Below, one piece after another: positions 10,192 through 18,072 of a stretch of DNA of 39,458 nucleotides. The stretch's first letter is position 1; every line of letters begins with the position of its first letter. The notes beneath the pieces are model-generated. The model did no database searches and was not told the origin of the DNA. It was given only the letters and a program-made list of their open reading frames with translations. The position numbers were made by a program, and so were the translations under genes. Source of the stretch: Chlorobium sp. (GTDB lineage Bacteria > Bacteroidota > Chlorobiia > Chlorobiales > Chlorobiaceae); contig NZ_JAIOZR010000020.1 in the NCBI RefSeq assembly GCF_021740465.1, positions 1-39,458 of the forward strand, read 5' to 3'.

Positions 10192-10208
10192 TGGCACGGT
10201 AATTGATT
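10192..10208 (+). promoter_or_regulatory. Sigma-54-like -24/-12 motif upstream of the repeat-protein gene (weak)
   Basis: TGGCACGGTAATTGATT lies about 40 nt before the start at 10246. The -24 half is perfect (TGGCACG) and the spacing to the -12 half is canonical, but the -12 GC is GA here. A similar string with the same spacing lies before the fibre subunit at 16584. The motif also contains a short inverted repeat (GTAAT-TG-ATTAC at 10199-10210), so a repressor site is an alternative. Confidence 0.25.
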
Positions 10209-10245
10209 ACTATTCTTGTCATATAAAAGACAGTAATCAAACAAT

Positions 10246-11193
10246 ATGTTTCCATACGCCATGAACAGTGTAATGACCCGATACGGTGAACTTTCAGGAG
10301 TGGAATTCCAGACACTCTTTTCGAACGGCAAAATGGACGGCTGTCTTGTAAGCAGACCCAATCTGCTAAAAACCCCCTATGGAGAAATTGTTCCCCAGTA
10401 TGAAGCCGAAGACATGGGCCGCCGTACACTAAAGCCGATCTATTTCTACAAGGACGGATCGCTGAAATCGGTTGCCCTGCAGACACAGAGCATGATCGAC
10501 ACGCCGGCGGGCCGGTTTCCTGCTGAACTGGTCACCTTCCATAAAAACGGCTCGATACGCAGGGTTTTCCCTCTCGACGGCAGCCTCAGCGGGTTCTGGT
10601 CGTGGCAGAACGAGTTCGCACTTGCCGAAGCTGCAACGTTCGACACGCCGGTCGGCAGGCTCGAGGCGAAACTCATTAATATCCAGTTCTACGAAAGCGG
10701 CGCACTCAAAAGCATCACCCTCTGGCCGGGCCAGGTGATTACCCTGTCAACTCCCCAGGGAGCTATCCAGGTCAGAAAAGGCGTCGCCTTTTACGAGTCA
10801 GGAGAGATCCGATCATTCGAGCCGCTGAAAAAAACCGCAGTGCTCACCCCGATCGGGCAGGTGCTTGCCTACGACAATGAACCCAACGGCATCCATGGCG
10901 ACATCAATTCCGTGCAGCTTGCTCCGGACGGAAGCATTGAAGCACTCAGCACCGTCGATCATGCCGTTATTGTTTCACTGCCGGAACAGAACGGTGAAAT
11001 ATTCAGACCAGGGGTAAAAAACAATGTCTGCGGTGACGAAAGAAAGGTGAGCGTACCCATGAAGATCAGGTTTAAAAACAACATGGTCGTTTTCCATGAG
11101 AACCCCCGGTTTTCGTTCGACATCAACAAATACCGCTTCAGGATAAAAGCACTTACCGAAGAAATAAACGAACCTGCGTATTCATGCGGATAA
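10246..11193 (+). CDS. Repeat protein with MORN-like 'FYxxGxLKS' units, unknown function
   Basis: A 315-residue protein with no signal peptide or membrane segment. It contains at least four copies of a unit of about 45-50 residues in which 'FYxxGxLKSxxL' (IYFYKDGSLKSVAL, VTFHKNGSIRRVFPL, IQFYESGALKSITL, VAFYESGEIRSFEPL) alternates with 'TPxGxxxA' (TPYGEIV, TPAGRFPAE, TPVGRLEAK, TPQGAIQV, TPIGQVLAY). This looks like a MORN/antitoxin-type YwqK beta repeat, but I do not recognise an exact family and assign no function. The C-terminal ~60 residues are not repetitive. It stands alone with its own upstream region and ends 15 nt before the convergent cobS stop. Confidence 0.6.
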   Translation: MFPYAMNSVMTRYGELSGVEFQTLFSNGKMDGCLVSRPNLLKTPYGEIVPQYEAEDMGRRTLKPIYFYKDGSLKSVALQTQSMIDTPAGRFPAELVTFHKNGSIRRVFPLDGSLSGFWSWQNEFALAEAATFDTPVGRLEAKLINIQFYESGALKSITLWPGQVITLSTPQGAIQVRKGVAFYESGEIRSFEPLKKTAVLTPIGQVLAYDNEPNGIHGDINSVQLAPDGSIEALSTVDHAVIVSLPEQNGEIFRPGVKNNVCGDERKVSVPMKIRFKNNMVVFHENPRFSFDINKYRFRIKALTEEINEPAYSCG

Positions 11194-11208
11194 ATCCGCG
11201 ACCAAAGA

Positions 11209-11967
11209 TTACATGCTGATGAGGCAGCAGCCGACCCATACGGCGGTTTCTGTCAGTTCGCTGACAGCGCCCAGAACATCCCCAGTCACGCCGCCTGCCT
11301 TGCGGCGGGCGATCAAGCCCGTTGCAAGTGCGCTCATGAGCGCGGAAGCAAGAGCAATCCCGGCAAGCAGGAGATCGGCCTGAAGCAGAAGAAGCAGCAG
11401 CGACGTCGAAAAGAGGGTCGTCAGAACAAGATGAGAACTGCCCGCTCCGATGACGAACGCCTGGGCAGTCCCCCCTTCGGTGCGGGCATAGGGCATCGTG
11501 GAGGCGAGCAGAACCTGGACCCATCGGGCCAGCAGAACCCCGGATGCAAGCGCGCCGTAGGCATGCAGATCGACAAGTTTCACGGCGGCAATCCATTTCA
11601 GCAGAAATATCAGTACCAGCGAAAGGGCTCCGAATGAACCGACGTTCGGATCTTTCATGATGCGCAGCACGGCTTCGCGGTTTTTCCCGCCCCAGAAACC
11701 GTCGGCAAGGTCTGCAAGACCATCGGCATGCAGACCCCGCGTCAGAAGAACACCGGCAAGAACGGCAACGAAACCGGCAAGTTCATGCCAGCCGGTCGAA
11801 GCGGCCGCACAGGCGGTAAAAGCCTGCAGGACACCAAGCAGCAATCCGACGAGCGGGAACCAGTAGAGCGCCGTACTGAAGCGGAGCGCATCCTTTCCCG
11901 GAACCGACAGAACCGTCAGGGTACGAAATGCTGTCACAAGCCCTTTGAATGCTTCCAAGATGGTCAT
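11209..11967 (-). CDS. cobS: Adenosylcobinamide-GDP ribazoletransferase (cobalamin synthase)
   Basis: A 252-residue polytopic membrane protein of the CobS/CobV family. It joins adenosylcobinamide-GDP to alpha-ribazole (or its 5'-phosphate) in the inner membrane, the last carbon-skeleton step of cobamide synthesis. Visible family marks are AFRTLTVLSVPG at the front, FPLVGLLLG, the acidic cluster GLHADGLADLADGFWGGKNREAVLRIMKDPNVGSFGAL, and MPYARTEGG further on; the Asp-rich GLHADGLADLADG motif binds Mg2+. The ATG at 11967 overlaps the stop of the alpha/beta hydrolase gene by 4 nt (ATGA), so it is last in the cobU-cobT-hydrolase-cobS unit. Length is normal for the family. Confidence 0.92.
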   Translation of the reverse strand: MTILEAFKGLVTAFRTLTVLSVPGKDALRFSTALYWFPLVGLLLGVLQAFTACAAASTGWHELAGFVAVLAGVLLTRGLHADGLADLADGFWGGKNREAVLRIMKDPNVGSFGALSLVLIFLLKWIAAVKLVDLHAYGALASGVLLARWVQVLLASTMPYARTEGGTAQAFVIGAGSSHLVLTTLFSTSLLLLLLQADLLLAGIALASALMSALATGLIARRKAGGVTGDVLGAVSELTETAVWVGCCLISM

Positions 11968-12851
11968 TTGAAATGGTTCTCAAGAAACGCGCCGAGGGTT
12001 TCCATGAAAATCTCCGGTTTTTCCTCCTGGGGCAGATGGCCGCACTCCGGCACAACCTTCAGTACGACGTTGGGCAAAACTTCGGAAAGCCTGAGGGTCT
12101 CGGCAGGCTTCACCATCCGGTCGTGATCTCCGGTCATGACCAGTACGGGAACGGCGATTCCTCCCAGCCTGGCCTCAAGTCCGAGATTGTGACTTGAGAG
12201 CAGCAGCTCCCAGAACGCCCTGCCCCAGCGTCCCTGCATCATGTCCCGGCGATATGCCAGAAGCAGCTCTTTTCCGGGCATTGACGGGTCATGCCAGAAG
12301 GTCCGGTGAAGCCTGTTGAAAACCGCACCGATCATCAGCCTGGCGAACTGTCCACCCGGAGAAGCCGCCGCTTTGAGCAGAGGATAGAGCCATGGGGGAA
12401 ATTCACTGGTTGCATAGCCGCTGTAAACCATTGCGTCGGCCAGCACAAGTCCCGAAACCTTGCCGGGGTGCCTGATCGCCGCAAGCAGGGCGATGGTGCC
12501 TCCCGTGGAGTTGCCGACAAGCACGGCCTGAGGGTGACCGAGTTTTTCAAGCAGCGCAGCGACAAGATCGGCCTGGCCTTCGGGACTGTATGGATTCGGC
12601 TTTCCCGGAACGGGAAGAGGACGAGCGGTGCTGCCGAATGCCGGACGGTCGATGGCTATCACGGTAAAGCGTTCAGCCAGGGGTTCGAAAACAAGTCTCC
12701 AGCTCCTCATGGAGAGAAAGCTGCCGTGCAGGAAAAACAGCACAGGGCCGCCGCTGCCCAGAGAACGACAGTGCACCTGCAAACCGTTCACGTCGATAAA
12801 CCGCTCTCCGGCTTCCTGCGGCCCTGCACATTCACGCTTGCCCTCACCCAT
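11964..12851 (-). CDS. Alpha/beta hydrolase embedded in the cobUTS operon
   Basis: A 295-residue alpha/beta-hydrolase fold protein. The oxyanion-side motif is [14 protein letters not shown], the nucleophile elbow is [12 protein letters not shown] (Ser), the acid is in [12 protein letters not shown] (Asp) and the His is in [13 protein letters not shown], so the triad looks complete. The substrate is unknown. The ATG at 12851 overlaps the cobT stop by 8 nt and follows a GGGGA, so I prefer it to the GTG at 12872. The 3' end overlaps cobS by 4 nt. Such tight coupling suggests a role linked to the lower-ligand pathway, where no alpha-ribazole phosphatase is visible in this window. An esterase or haloperoxidase-like activity unrelated to cobamides is equally possible. 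Confidence 0.8.
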   Translation of the reverse strand: MGEGKRECAGPQEAGERFIDVNGLQVHCRSLGSGGPVLFFLHGSFLSMRSWRLVFEPLAERFTVIAIDRPAFGSTARPLPVPGKPNPYSPEGQADLVAALLEKLGHPQAVLVGNSTGGTIALLAAIRHPGKVSGLVLADAMVYSGYATSEFPPWLYPLLKAAASPGGQFARLMIGAVFNRLHRTFWHDPSMPGKELLLAYRRDMMQGRWGRAFWELLLSSHNLGLEARLGGIAVPVLVMTGDHDRMVKPAETLRLSEVLPNVVLKVVPECGHLPQEEKPEIFMETLGAFLENHFK

Positions 12852-13917
12852 GGCTTTCCCCGGATTTTTCACTTACTTGTGCAGTGCTGAACGTAGCCAT
12901 CTCGTTATACATTTTCAATGCTCCATCGATGACCTGCATGGCAAGCGCCGCCCCGGTACCCTCTCCAAGCCGGAGGTCGAGGTCGAGAATCGGACGCAGG
13001 CCAAGCTGCTGCATGACGGTTTTATGTCCCTGTTCATTCGATACATGGCTGAAAAAAAGATAGTCGTTTACCGCAGGGCATATCTTCATGGCAACAACGG
13101 CTCCAGCCGAGGATATAAATCCGTCTACGACAACCGGAATCCTGCAGGCCGCAGCTCCAAGCACAAACCCTGCAATTGCGGCGATTTCGTAACCTCCCAG
13201 GGCCGCAAGCGCGGCGAATGGAGTCCCACATGCCGAACGGTTCACGTCGATGGCCTTGCGGATAACCGATTTTTTGTGTTCAAAGCGGGCATTGTCGATG
13301 CCGGTTCCCCTTCCCGTGATGGTTTCGGGGGAAACGCCGAGCAATACCGCATAGAGGGCTGTCGCCGGAGTGGTGTTGGCAATGCCCATCTCGCCGGTTC
13401 CGAGAAGGTTATACCCCGCCTTTTGCGCATCATCAGCCAGCCCGGCACCGCACAACACCGCCTGAAGAGCCTCGGCTTCGCTCATGGCGGGGCCGCATGC
13501 GATATTGGCGCTCCCCGGCCTGACCTTTTTATGGACAAGTCCCGCCAGACCGCCAAAATCGTGATTGACTCCGACGTCCACGACCTCGAGATCGGCTCCG
13601 GCATGCCTCGATAGCACATTGATGGCGGCTCCTCCGCGCACCATATTGTATACCATCTGCGGCGTCACTTCGGCAGGAAAAGCCGAAACCCCTTCGGCGG
13701 CAACGCCGTGATCAGCGGCGAAACAGCAGATTTTCTTTTTTTTCAGTTTCGGTGAAAGCTCTCCTGTTGCAAGAATGAACTGCATGGCTATCTCTTCAAG
13801 TCGGCCAAGGCTTCCCTTCGGCTTGGTAAGATCGTCGAGATGCGCCTGAACCACGGCTCCGAGCGAGCGGTCGACAGGACGGATGCGCTGTAAAAGAAGC
13901 TGAAGGCTTTCCGGCAT
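12844..13917 (-). CDS. cobT: Nicotinate-nucleotide:dimethylbenzimidazole phosphoribosyltransferase
   Basis: A 357-residue CobT. It transfers phosphoribose from nicotinate mononucleotide to dimethylbenzimidazole or related bases, giving alpha-ribazole phosphate, the activated lower ligand. Family marks are [13 protein letters not shown] at the front, [47 protein letters not shown] and the catalytic Glu319 in [12 protein letters not shown] (equivalent to Glu317 of the Salmonella enzyme). The frame is open up to 13965, but the family starts at the ATG at 13917 (MPESLQLLL). It is the second gene of the operon, 58 nt after cobU, and overlaps the next gene by 8 nt. Confidence 0.93.
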   Translation of the reverse strand: MPESLQLLLQRIRPVDRSLGAVVQAHLDDLTKPKGSLGRLEEIAMQFILATGELSPKLKKKKICCFAADHGVAAEGVSAFPAEVTPQMVYNMVRGGAAINVLSRHAGADLEVVDVGVNHDFGGLAGLVHKKVRPGSANIACGPAMSEAEALQAVLCGAGLADDAQKAGYNLLGTGEMGIANTTPATALYAVLLGVSPETITGRGTGIDNARFEHKKSVIRKAIDVNRSACGTPFAALAALGGYEIAAIAGFVLGAAACRIPVVVDGFISSAGAVVAMKICPAVNDYLFFSHVSNEQGHKTVMQQLGLRPILDLDLRLGEGTGAALAMQVIDGALKMYNEMATFSTAQVSEKSGESHG

Positions 13918-13975
13918 AAATGAAGTGATTGGTAAAAAAGTTATGTAATGAAACCTCCACGACAAGCAGGGGCCG

Positions 13976-14497
13976 CTACTTCAACCGGAGAGGCAGCCCG
14001 CTGCAGAGAAGCCATGCCTGCGAAGAGAGAGCCGCCACTTTCTGGTTCACGCCGCCTGCGATATCACGGAATTTCCGGGCCATGGCGTTTTCGGGCACAA
14101 TACCCATTCCGACCTCGTTCGAAACCAGTATGACGTTGCAGGGCGGCTTGCTCAGCACATCGAGCAAGGCTTCGATTCTCCGGTCGATCTCCTTTTCACC
14201 GGGGGATTCGAAACGGTACATGAGATTGCCTGCCCAGACCGTAAGGCAGTCGACAAGCACCACATCGATACCTGAAGGCAGATTCCCGATTGCCCGGTCG
14301 AGATAAAGCGGCTCCTCCACGGTTACAAAACCCTCTCCCCTTTCCAGGCGATGCCGGTCTATTCGATCCTGCATTTCGTGATCGAAGGGTTCGGCCGTTG
14401 CAAGAAAAACCCTCTTTTCGAAAGATTGCGCATACTTTAGCGCAAAGGCGCTTTTACCGCTCCTGGCGCCTCCGGTCACAAAAACAACATCGGCCAT
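13976..14497 (-). CDS. cobU: Adenosylcobinamide kinase / cobinamide-phosphate guanylyltransferase
   Basis: A 173-residue bifunctional CobU/CobP. It phosphorylates adenosylcobinamide and then attaches GMP to give adenosylcobinamide-GDP. The P-loop is at residues 9-16 (GGARSGKS), and the His in [10 protein letters not shown] (residue ~49) is the expected guanylylated residue. [14 protein letters not shown] and [17 protein letters not shown] are further family motifs. Adjacent ATGs occur at 14500 and 14497; the second has the better spacing to AGGGAG. A GTG/ATG start further up to 14542 would add residues foreign to the family. It is the first gene of the cobU-cobT-hydrolase-cobS operon. No cobalamin riboswitch is seen in its 250-nt upstream region, unlike the receptor operon. 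Confidence 0.93.
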   Translation of the reverse strand: MADVVFVTGGARSGKSAFALKYAQSFEKRVFLATAEPFDHEMQDRIDRHRLERGEGFVTVEEPLYLDRAIGNLPSGIDVVLVDCLTVWAGNLMYRFESPGEKEIDRRIEALLDVLSKPPCNVILVSNEVGMGIVPENAMARKFRDIAGGVNQKVAALSSQAWLLCSGLPLRLK

Positions 14498-14747
14498 CAT
14501 GCTCCCTGAATGGTTACAATCCGTAAAAACGCCAAGATACAAACTATTTCACTTCAATCGGCAATTTCGCGCGATACGGCATATTTTGCAATGGACGGAA
14601 ATTTTGTATAACTTTCAAAAGAAGTTCTTTTAGCAAGAACAAAAGAGCCCTCTTACCCCTAATAATTTTCATCCGAAGTACGGAATCCCTGAAAATCCGG
14701 TTCCCGCATGACCTTGCTCACCCGACAGAAACAAGGGATAAACTCTC

Positions 14748-15359
14748 ATGAACATGAAATCGCCCCGTTTAACTCTCTTTCTTTTCTCGGTGCTTCTTCT
14801 GGCTGGCAACAGCATACCGGCGCCGGTATCGGGATCGCAAAAGACCGGTACCACAACACTCTCGATCAAACTGCCCGACTGCATTATCCTGCATTACTAT
14901 TCCGCGCTGAACCTGACATTTGAGGAGTACTCCCGGGCCATTGAAGAAGGAGGCGGCGGAACATGGAACGTCCAGTGGAACGGAGCCGCAGCCGGAGGAA
15001 ACCAGTTATCGGCAAGCAGCATCCAGGATGTGCTTCCCGGAACGGTCGCCCTGACCATACCCAACGTCTGGGCAATCAGGGGACTTTCCCCTTCAGGTAA
15101 CGCAAAGGTTACCATTACCGTCGTCAACAACCAGTTGGTATCGGGCTCTTCGAAAATAACAATCCTGAGCGGTTCCGACCAGACCCTGATCGACGACAAT
15201 GCCGGACATTCCGGCACAAGCATCAATACAAGCCTCAATGGAATCGCTGCATCGAACGCAACCATCGGCAACGTCCGCATGACCCTCGACTTTTCGAAAA
15301 CAAACATGGCCGGAGCACACAGTGGCGGCCAGTACAAGATAACGGCAGAAACCATTTAA
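14748..15359 (+). CDS. Exported fibre-subunit-like protein, paralog 1 (chaperone-usher-like locus)
   Basis: A 203-residue protein with a signal peptide (LTLFLFSVLLLAGNSIPAPVSG) and a beta-rich, cysteine-free mature part. It shares with the proteins at 16584 and 17349 a framework found at matching places: LHYYSALNLTF near the mature N-terminus, W-x-G-x-AAGG, a NVWAIRG motif, LNGI, ATIGNVRMTLDFSKT and a C-terminal GGQYKITAETI. The alternating hydrophobic strand just after cleavage (TTLSIKL) would suit donor-strand exchange. No Pfam name comes to mind. Position ahead of a PapD-like chaperone and an usher-like protein makes a surface-fibre subunit the best inference. It is the most divergent of the three paralogs. 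A weak AGGGA lies ~9 nt before the ATG. Confidence 0.65.
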   Translation: MNMKSPRLTLFLFSVLLLAGNSIPAPVSGSQKTGTTTLSIKLPDCIILHYYSALNLTFEEYSRAIEEGGGGTWNVQWNGAAAGGNQLSASSIQDVLPGTVALTIPNVWAIRGLSPSGNAKVTITVVNNQLVSGSSKITILSGSDQTLIDDNAGHSGTSINTSLNGIAASNATIGNVRMTLDFSKTNMAGAHSGGQYKITAETI

Positions 15360-15513
15360 CCGGACCCGACTGCCCCGCACCATCAGGAAACAAAAGGAGG
15401 CCGTCCGTCGTCCCAACTGAAATCATGAACCGTCCCCTGACACGATGAAGAACTGTTTTTGCCTTCCCCGACCGACATTTCCCGACCTGTCATTGAAACA
15501 TCCGGCCTGCCAT

Positions 15514-16068
15514 ATGGAGCTGTTTTGCGGCAAAGCGTTCGCAACCCTGATCTTTCTGTTCTTTATCCTTACAAGCCAGCCTGCATGGGCTGCCTCGTTC
15601 ACCATTACATCCTCCAGGACACTGACAGCCGCAGCACTGAGTGAAATCGGACTTTCATCCAGCGGTACGGCATACAGCGAGGGCAGCTACAATACCGATG
15701 TCACGTGGGAAGGCGATGTGGACGGGCAGGCGTCGAGTTTCGATCAGGTCATTACCGGAAACACTGTAGTACGCAACAATATCCTCCTCTGGTACTACAT
15801 CTACAACAGCGGCTACGAATCCCGGCCGACCTTCAATGTCAGTTACCGGATATTCGGCACAGGAGGCATCGAAAATACCCTTTCATGCCTGACAGCCAGT
15901 TCATCAACCATCGGAGCGACCATCACCGCTCAACCGGTCACCTGCTCGAAACAGAGCGGATCGAACTACCGTTGCAATGGCTACGCCAACCTGACACTCA
16001 ATCTTGACGATGCAAAACGCTCCGGCACCTATCGTGGAACCGTCCAGATCACCATTGTCTATTACTGA
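15514..16068 (+). CDS. Divergent exported subunit-like protein with cysteines
   Basis: Using the ATG at 15514 this is a 184-residue protein with a clean signal peptide (FATLIFLFFILTSQPAWA) and a mature start ASFTITSSRTLTAAALSEIG. The frame is also open from 15445, but that would put 23 polar residues before the signal. The mature part is beta-rich, contains three Cys (LSCLTA, VTCSKQ, YRCNGY) and ends NLTLNLDDAKRSGTYRGTVQITIVYY, a C-terminal strand pattern (SGTYRGTVQITI) like that of spore-coat-U and fimbrial subunits. It is not closely related to its three neighbours. A minor or tip subunit of the same fibre is a reasonable guess, no more. Confidence 0.55.
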   Translation: MELFCGKAFATLIFLFFILTSQPAWAASFTITSSRTLTAAALSEIGLSSSGTAYSEGSYNTDVTWEGDVDGQASSFDQVITGNTVVRNNILLWYYIYNSGYESRPTFNVSYRIFGTGGIENTLSCLTASSSTIGATITAQPVTCSKQSGSNYRCNGYANLTLNLDDAKRSGTYRGTVQITIVYY

Positions 16069-16583
16069 TTCTGATTCTCCTCCCCCCTGCTTCATAATTT
16101 CCGCCGCCTCCGCTTCTCTCTTCTCCATTCCCTTTGCATCTCTCTTGCGAAATCCAGAAATCCTCATCACCCTTCTGTTCGCTCCCGCTTGCAACCACCG
16201 ACATGCCCCCCCTCCCGAGCCAGAAAATGACCATTTATGACCTGTAAAAAGAGGCTCCAATAACGTTCTTCTCTCGGCAGCAGTGCAGGAAAAGCATCTT
16301 CATCTCACGTTCATGGCACAGCGAACCGCACCAATGGCACGCATCCGAAACCGGACAAAAAAAATCGCCTCAACGTATCGGAAACAGAACAACTGTCTCA
16401 TGGCGCAACGGTTCAATGGTCAGCGCAGCATGGGTGAGGAAAAAGGCGTCACAAAGGAGAGAAATGGTCAACTCATTATTTTAAAAAAGCTTATCCAGCA
16501 CAACAGCTCTCTTTTCAATACCCGGCACGGTTATTGTTTAATGACTGACAGAAACGAACCCCAACGTAACTGGAACAGTCATC
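16069..16583 (+). other. Gene-free stretch within the fibre locus
   Basis: No convincing gene is seen in these 515 nt. The first part (about 16070-16130) is strikingly pyrimidine-rich on the plus strand. An open frame from 16283 reads low-complexity, basic, His/Asn-rich residues and runs into the next real gene, so it looks accidental. Near the right end CGGCACGGTTATTGTTT (16525-16541) resembles a sigma-54 -24/-12 box with GT instead of GC at -12, ~45 nt before the start of the second paralog. The stretch probably holds the promoter of the 16584 gene and separates it from the 14748/15514 genes. Confidence 0.4.
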
Positions 16584-17192
16584 ATGAAAACCCTCAACGC
16601 CAAGATCAGAAGCCTTATCCTCGGGACGATACTCTCGATCATGGCGACAACCCCGGCAATTGCAGCAAGCACAAGCGGAACGACCAATGTAACAGTTACC
16701 GTAAGCGAATTCATCGTTCTCCACTACTACTCGGCCGTGAGCCTTAACTTTGCCACACCGGACTCCGAAGCCCTGAACGAAGGCCAGAGCAGCAAGGATG
16801 TCTCGTGGAACGGCAACAGCTCCGGCGGCAGCGAGCTGGCAGAGGCGAACCTGATGAACGCAGCTCTTGAACTCGAAGGCAGCAAGACCACCGTAACACT
16901 CTCGAACGTCTGGGCGGTAAGAGGTTTTTCAAAGAACGGCAACGCAAAGGTCGAAGTGAATGTCCCCGCAGGCAAGGCGGTTATGAGCAACGAGGGTTCT
17001 GAAATATCGATCTCGAACGTCAAGGTCGGCGACAACAGCAGCACCGGAAGCTCGATCACCACAAAACTGAACGGCATCACCAGAAACAACGCGACCTTCG
17101 GAAACATCGAGATGGAGCTTGATTTCTCAAAGACAAGCCGCTCTGGCCTGCACACCGGCGGACAGTACACCATCACCGCAACCACCATCTGA
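16584..17192 (+). CDS. Exported fibre-subunit-like protein, paralog 2
   Basis: A 202-residue protein with a signal peptide (SLILGTILSIMATTPAIA) and a mature N-terminal strand of alternating hydrophobic residues (TTNVTVTVSEFIVL), suited to donor-strand exchange. It is closely similar to the protein at 17349: shared blocks are LHYYS, LNFATP-SEAL, SSGGSEL, NVWAVRGFSKNG, LNGI and a C-terminal SGLHTGGQYTITATTI. There is no Cys in the mature part. It probably forms or contributes to the fibre shaft; function is inferred from the chaperone and usher genes downstream. Its own 515-nt upstream region suggests an independent promoter. A hairpin follows it at 17226-17259. Confidence 0.65.
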   Translation: MKTLNAKIRSLILGTILSIMATTPAIAASTSGTTNVTVTVSEFIVLHYYSAVSLNFATPDSEALNEGQSSKDVSWNGNSSGGSELAEANLMNAALELEGSKTTVTLSNVWAVRGFSKNGNAKVEVNVPAGKAVMSNEGSEISISNVKVGDNSSTGSSITTKLNGITRNNATFGNIEMELDFSKTSRSGLHTGGQYTITATTI

Positions 17193-17225
17193 ACCCTTCC
17201 CGAAAAACCCTCATAAAAAAACTAT

Positions 17226-17259
17226 AGCCGCACTTTCCCCCGACAGGGAGAGCGCGGCT
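17226..17259 (+). terminator. Hairpin after paralog 2 (possible terminator/attenuator)
   Basis: AGCCGC-A-CTTTCCC and GGGAGAG-C-GCGGCT pair around the loop CCGAC, a 13-14 bp stem with one G-T pair. The T-tract after it is weak (TTCC), so it may be a partial terminator or an mRNA 3' end stabiliser that favours high expression of the upstream subunit over the chaperone and usher. Confidence 0.5.
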
Positions 17260-17339
17260 TTCCTGCATTAAAAAGAAGCCCATCCTTTTATTGTTACACA
17301 TCTACTTATTATATTGTCAGTTGTAAACCCCAAACCTGA

Positions 17340-17348
17340 CCCCCCCCC
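17340..17348 (+). repeat. Nine-C homopolymer touching a start codon
   Basis: A C9 run ends directly at the ATG of the third subunit paralog (17349). The frame ahead of it holds a stop (TGA 17337-17339), so slippage would not change the protein but would change the leader and the distance from promoter to start. Poly-C runs in fimbrial promoters are known phase-variation switches, for example in Bordetella. Confidence 0.8.
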
Positions 17349-17957
17349 ATGGTCAATATGAAATACCTCAAGGCTATCGCACTTTCCGCCGCGATATCGC
17401 TGGCAACAGCAGCAAATACCCAATGCGAGGTCAGCAGCCGCGGAACTGCCGACATTTCGGCAAATATCCCGGAGTTCATCATTCTGCACTACTACTCCTC
17501 GCTCTCCCTCAATTTCGCAACGCCGGAATCGGAAGCGCTGGATGAAGGATCGAGCTCCCTCAACGTGACCTGGAAAGGCGACGCCAGCGGAGGCGAAGAA
17601 CTCGCTGCGTCAAACCTGATGGGTGCCAAAATGGAACTCGACGGGACCTCGACAACGGTCAGAATGCCCAATGTGTGGGCGGTAAGGGGTTTCTCGAAAA
17701 ACGGAACGGCCAGTGTTACCGCCTCGATACCTTCGGGAAAGGGAACACTTTCGAACGGCGAATCAAAAATCGGCATTTCAAATGTGCAGGTCAGCGACAA
17801 CAGCAATACCGGAGGGACAATCACCACGGCCCTGAACGGCATCGCCAGAAGCAAGGCAACCGTCGGCAGCATCCTCATGGATCTCGACTTCTCCAGGACC
17901 AACCGTTCAGGCACCCATTCCGGAGGACAATACACTATTACCGCTTCGACCATGTAG
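17349..17957 (+). CDS. Exported fibre-subunit-like protein, paralog 3, behind a poly-C tract
   Basis: A 202-residue protein closely related to the 16584 product. It has a signal peptide (KAIALSAAISLATAANT), a donor-strand-like mature start (RGTADISANIPEFIIL), then LHYYSSLSLNFATPESEALDEGSSS, NVWAVRGFSKNG, SDNSNTGGTITTALNGIARSKATVG and the C-terminal SGTHSGGQYTITASTM. The ATG at 17358 is an alternative start that leaves the signal peptide intact. There is no Shine-Dalgarno; instead the nine-C run abuts the ATG. The gene precedes the chaperone gene by 115 nt. A fibre subunit role is inferred. The high similarity to paralog 2 points to a fairly recent tandem duplication. Confidence 0.65.
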   Translation: MVNMKYLKAIALSAAISLATAANTQCEVSSRGTADISANIPEFIILHYYSSLSLNFATPESEALDEGSSSLNVTWKGDASGGEELAASNLMGAKMELDGTSTTVRMPNVWAVRGFSKNGTASVTASIPSGKGTLSNGESKIGISNVQVSDNSNTGGTITTALNGIARSKATVGSILMDLDFSRTNRSGTHSGGQYTITASTM

Positions 17958-18072
17958 CCCCTCTTCCTGCAGCTGAAAGGGAACCGGGACAGGCTCGTTC
18001 CGCTGCAAGGGAAAAAACAGCAAGCATTGCCGAACAGACTGCAACTACCGTAATCTCAATTATTTCAGACCG

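Noticed and set aside
14543-14747. A second cobalamin riboswitch before cobU
   Set aside because: None of the conserved strings (B12 box, GTACCCGCAACTGT core) is present on the minus strand.
16283-16747. A 154-codon plus-strand frame before the second fibre subunit
   Set aside because: Low-complexity, basic composition, and it overlaps the real subunit gene in another frame.
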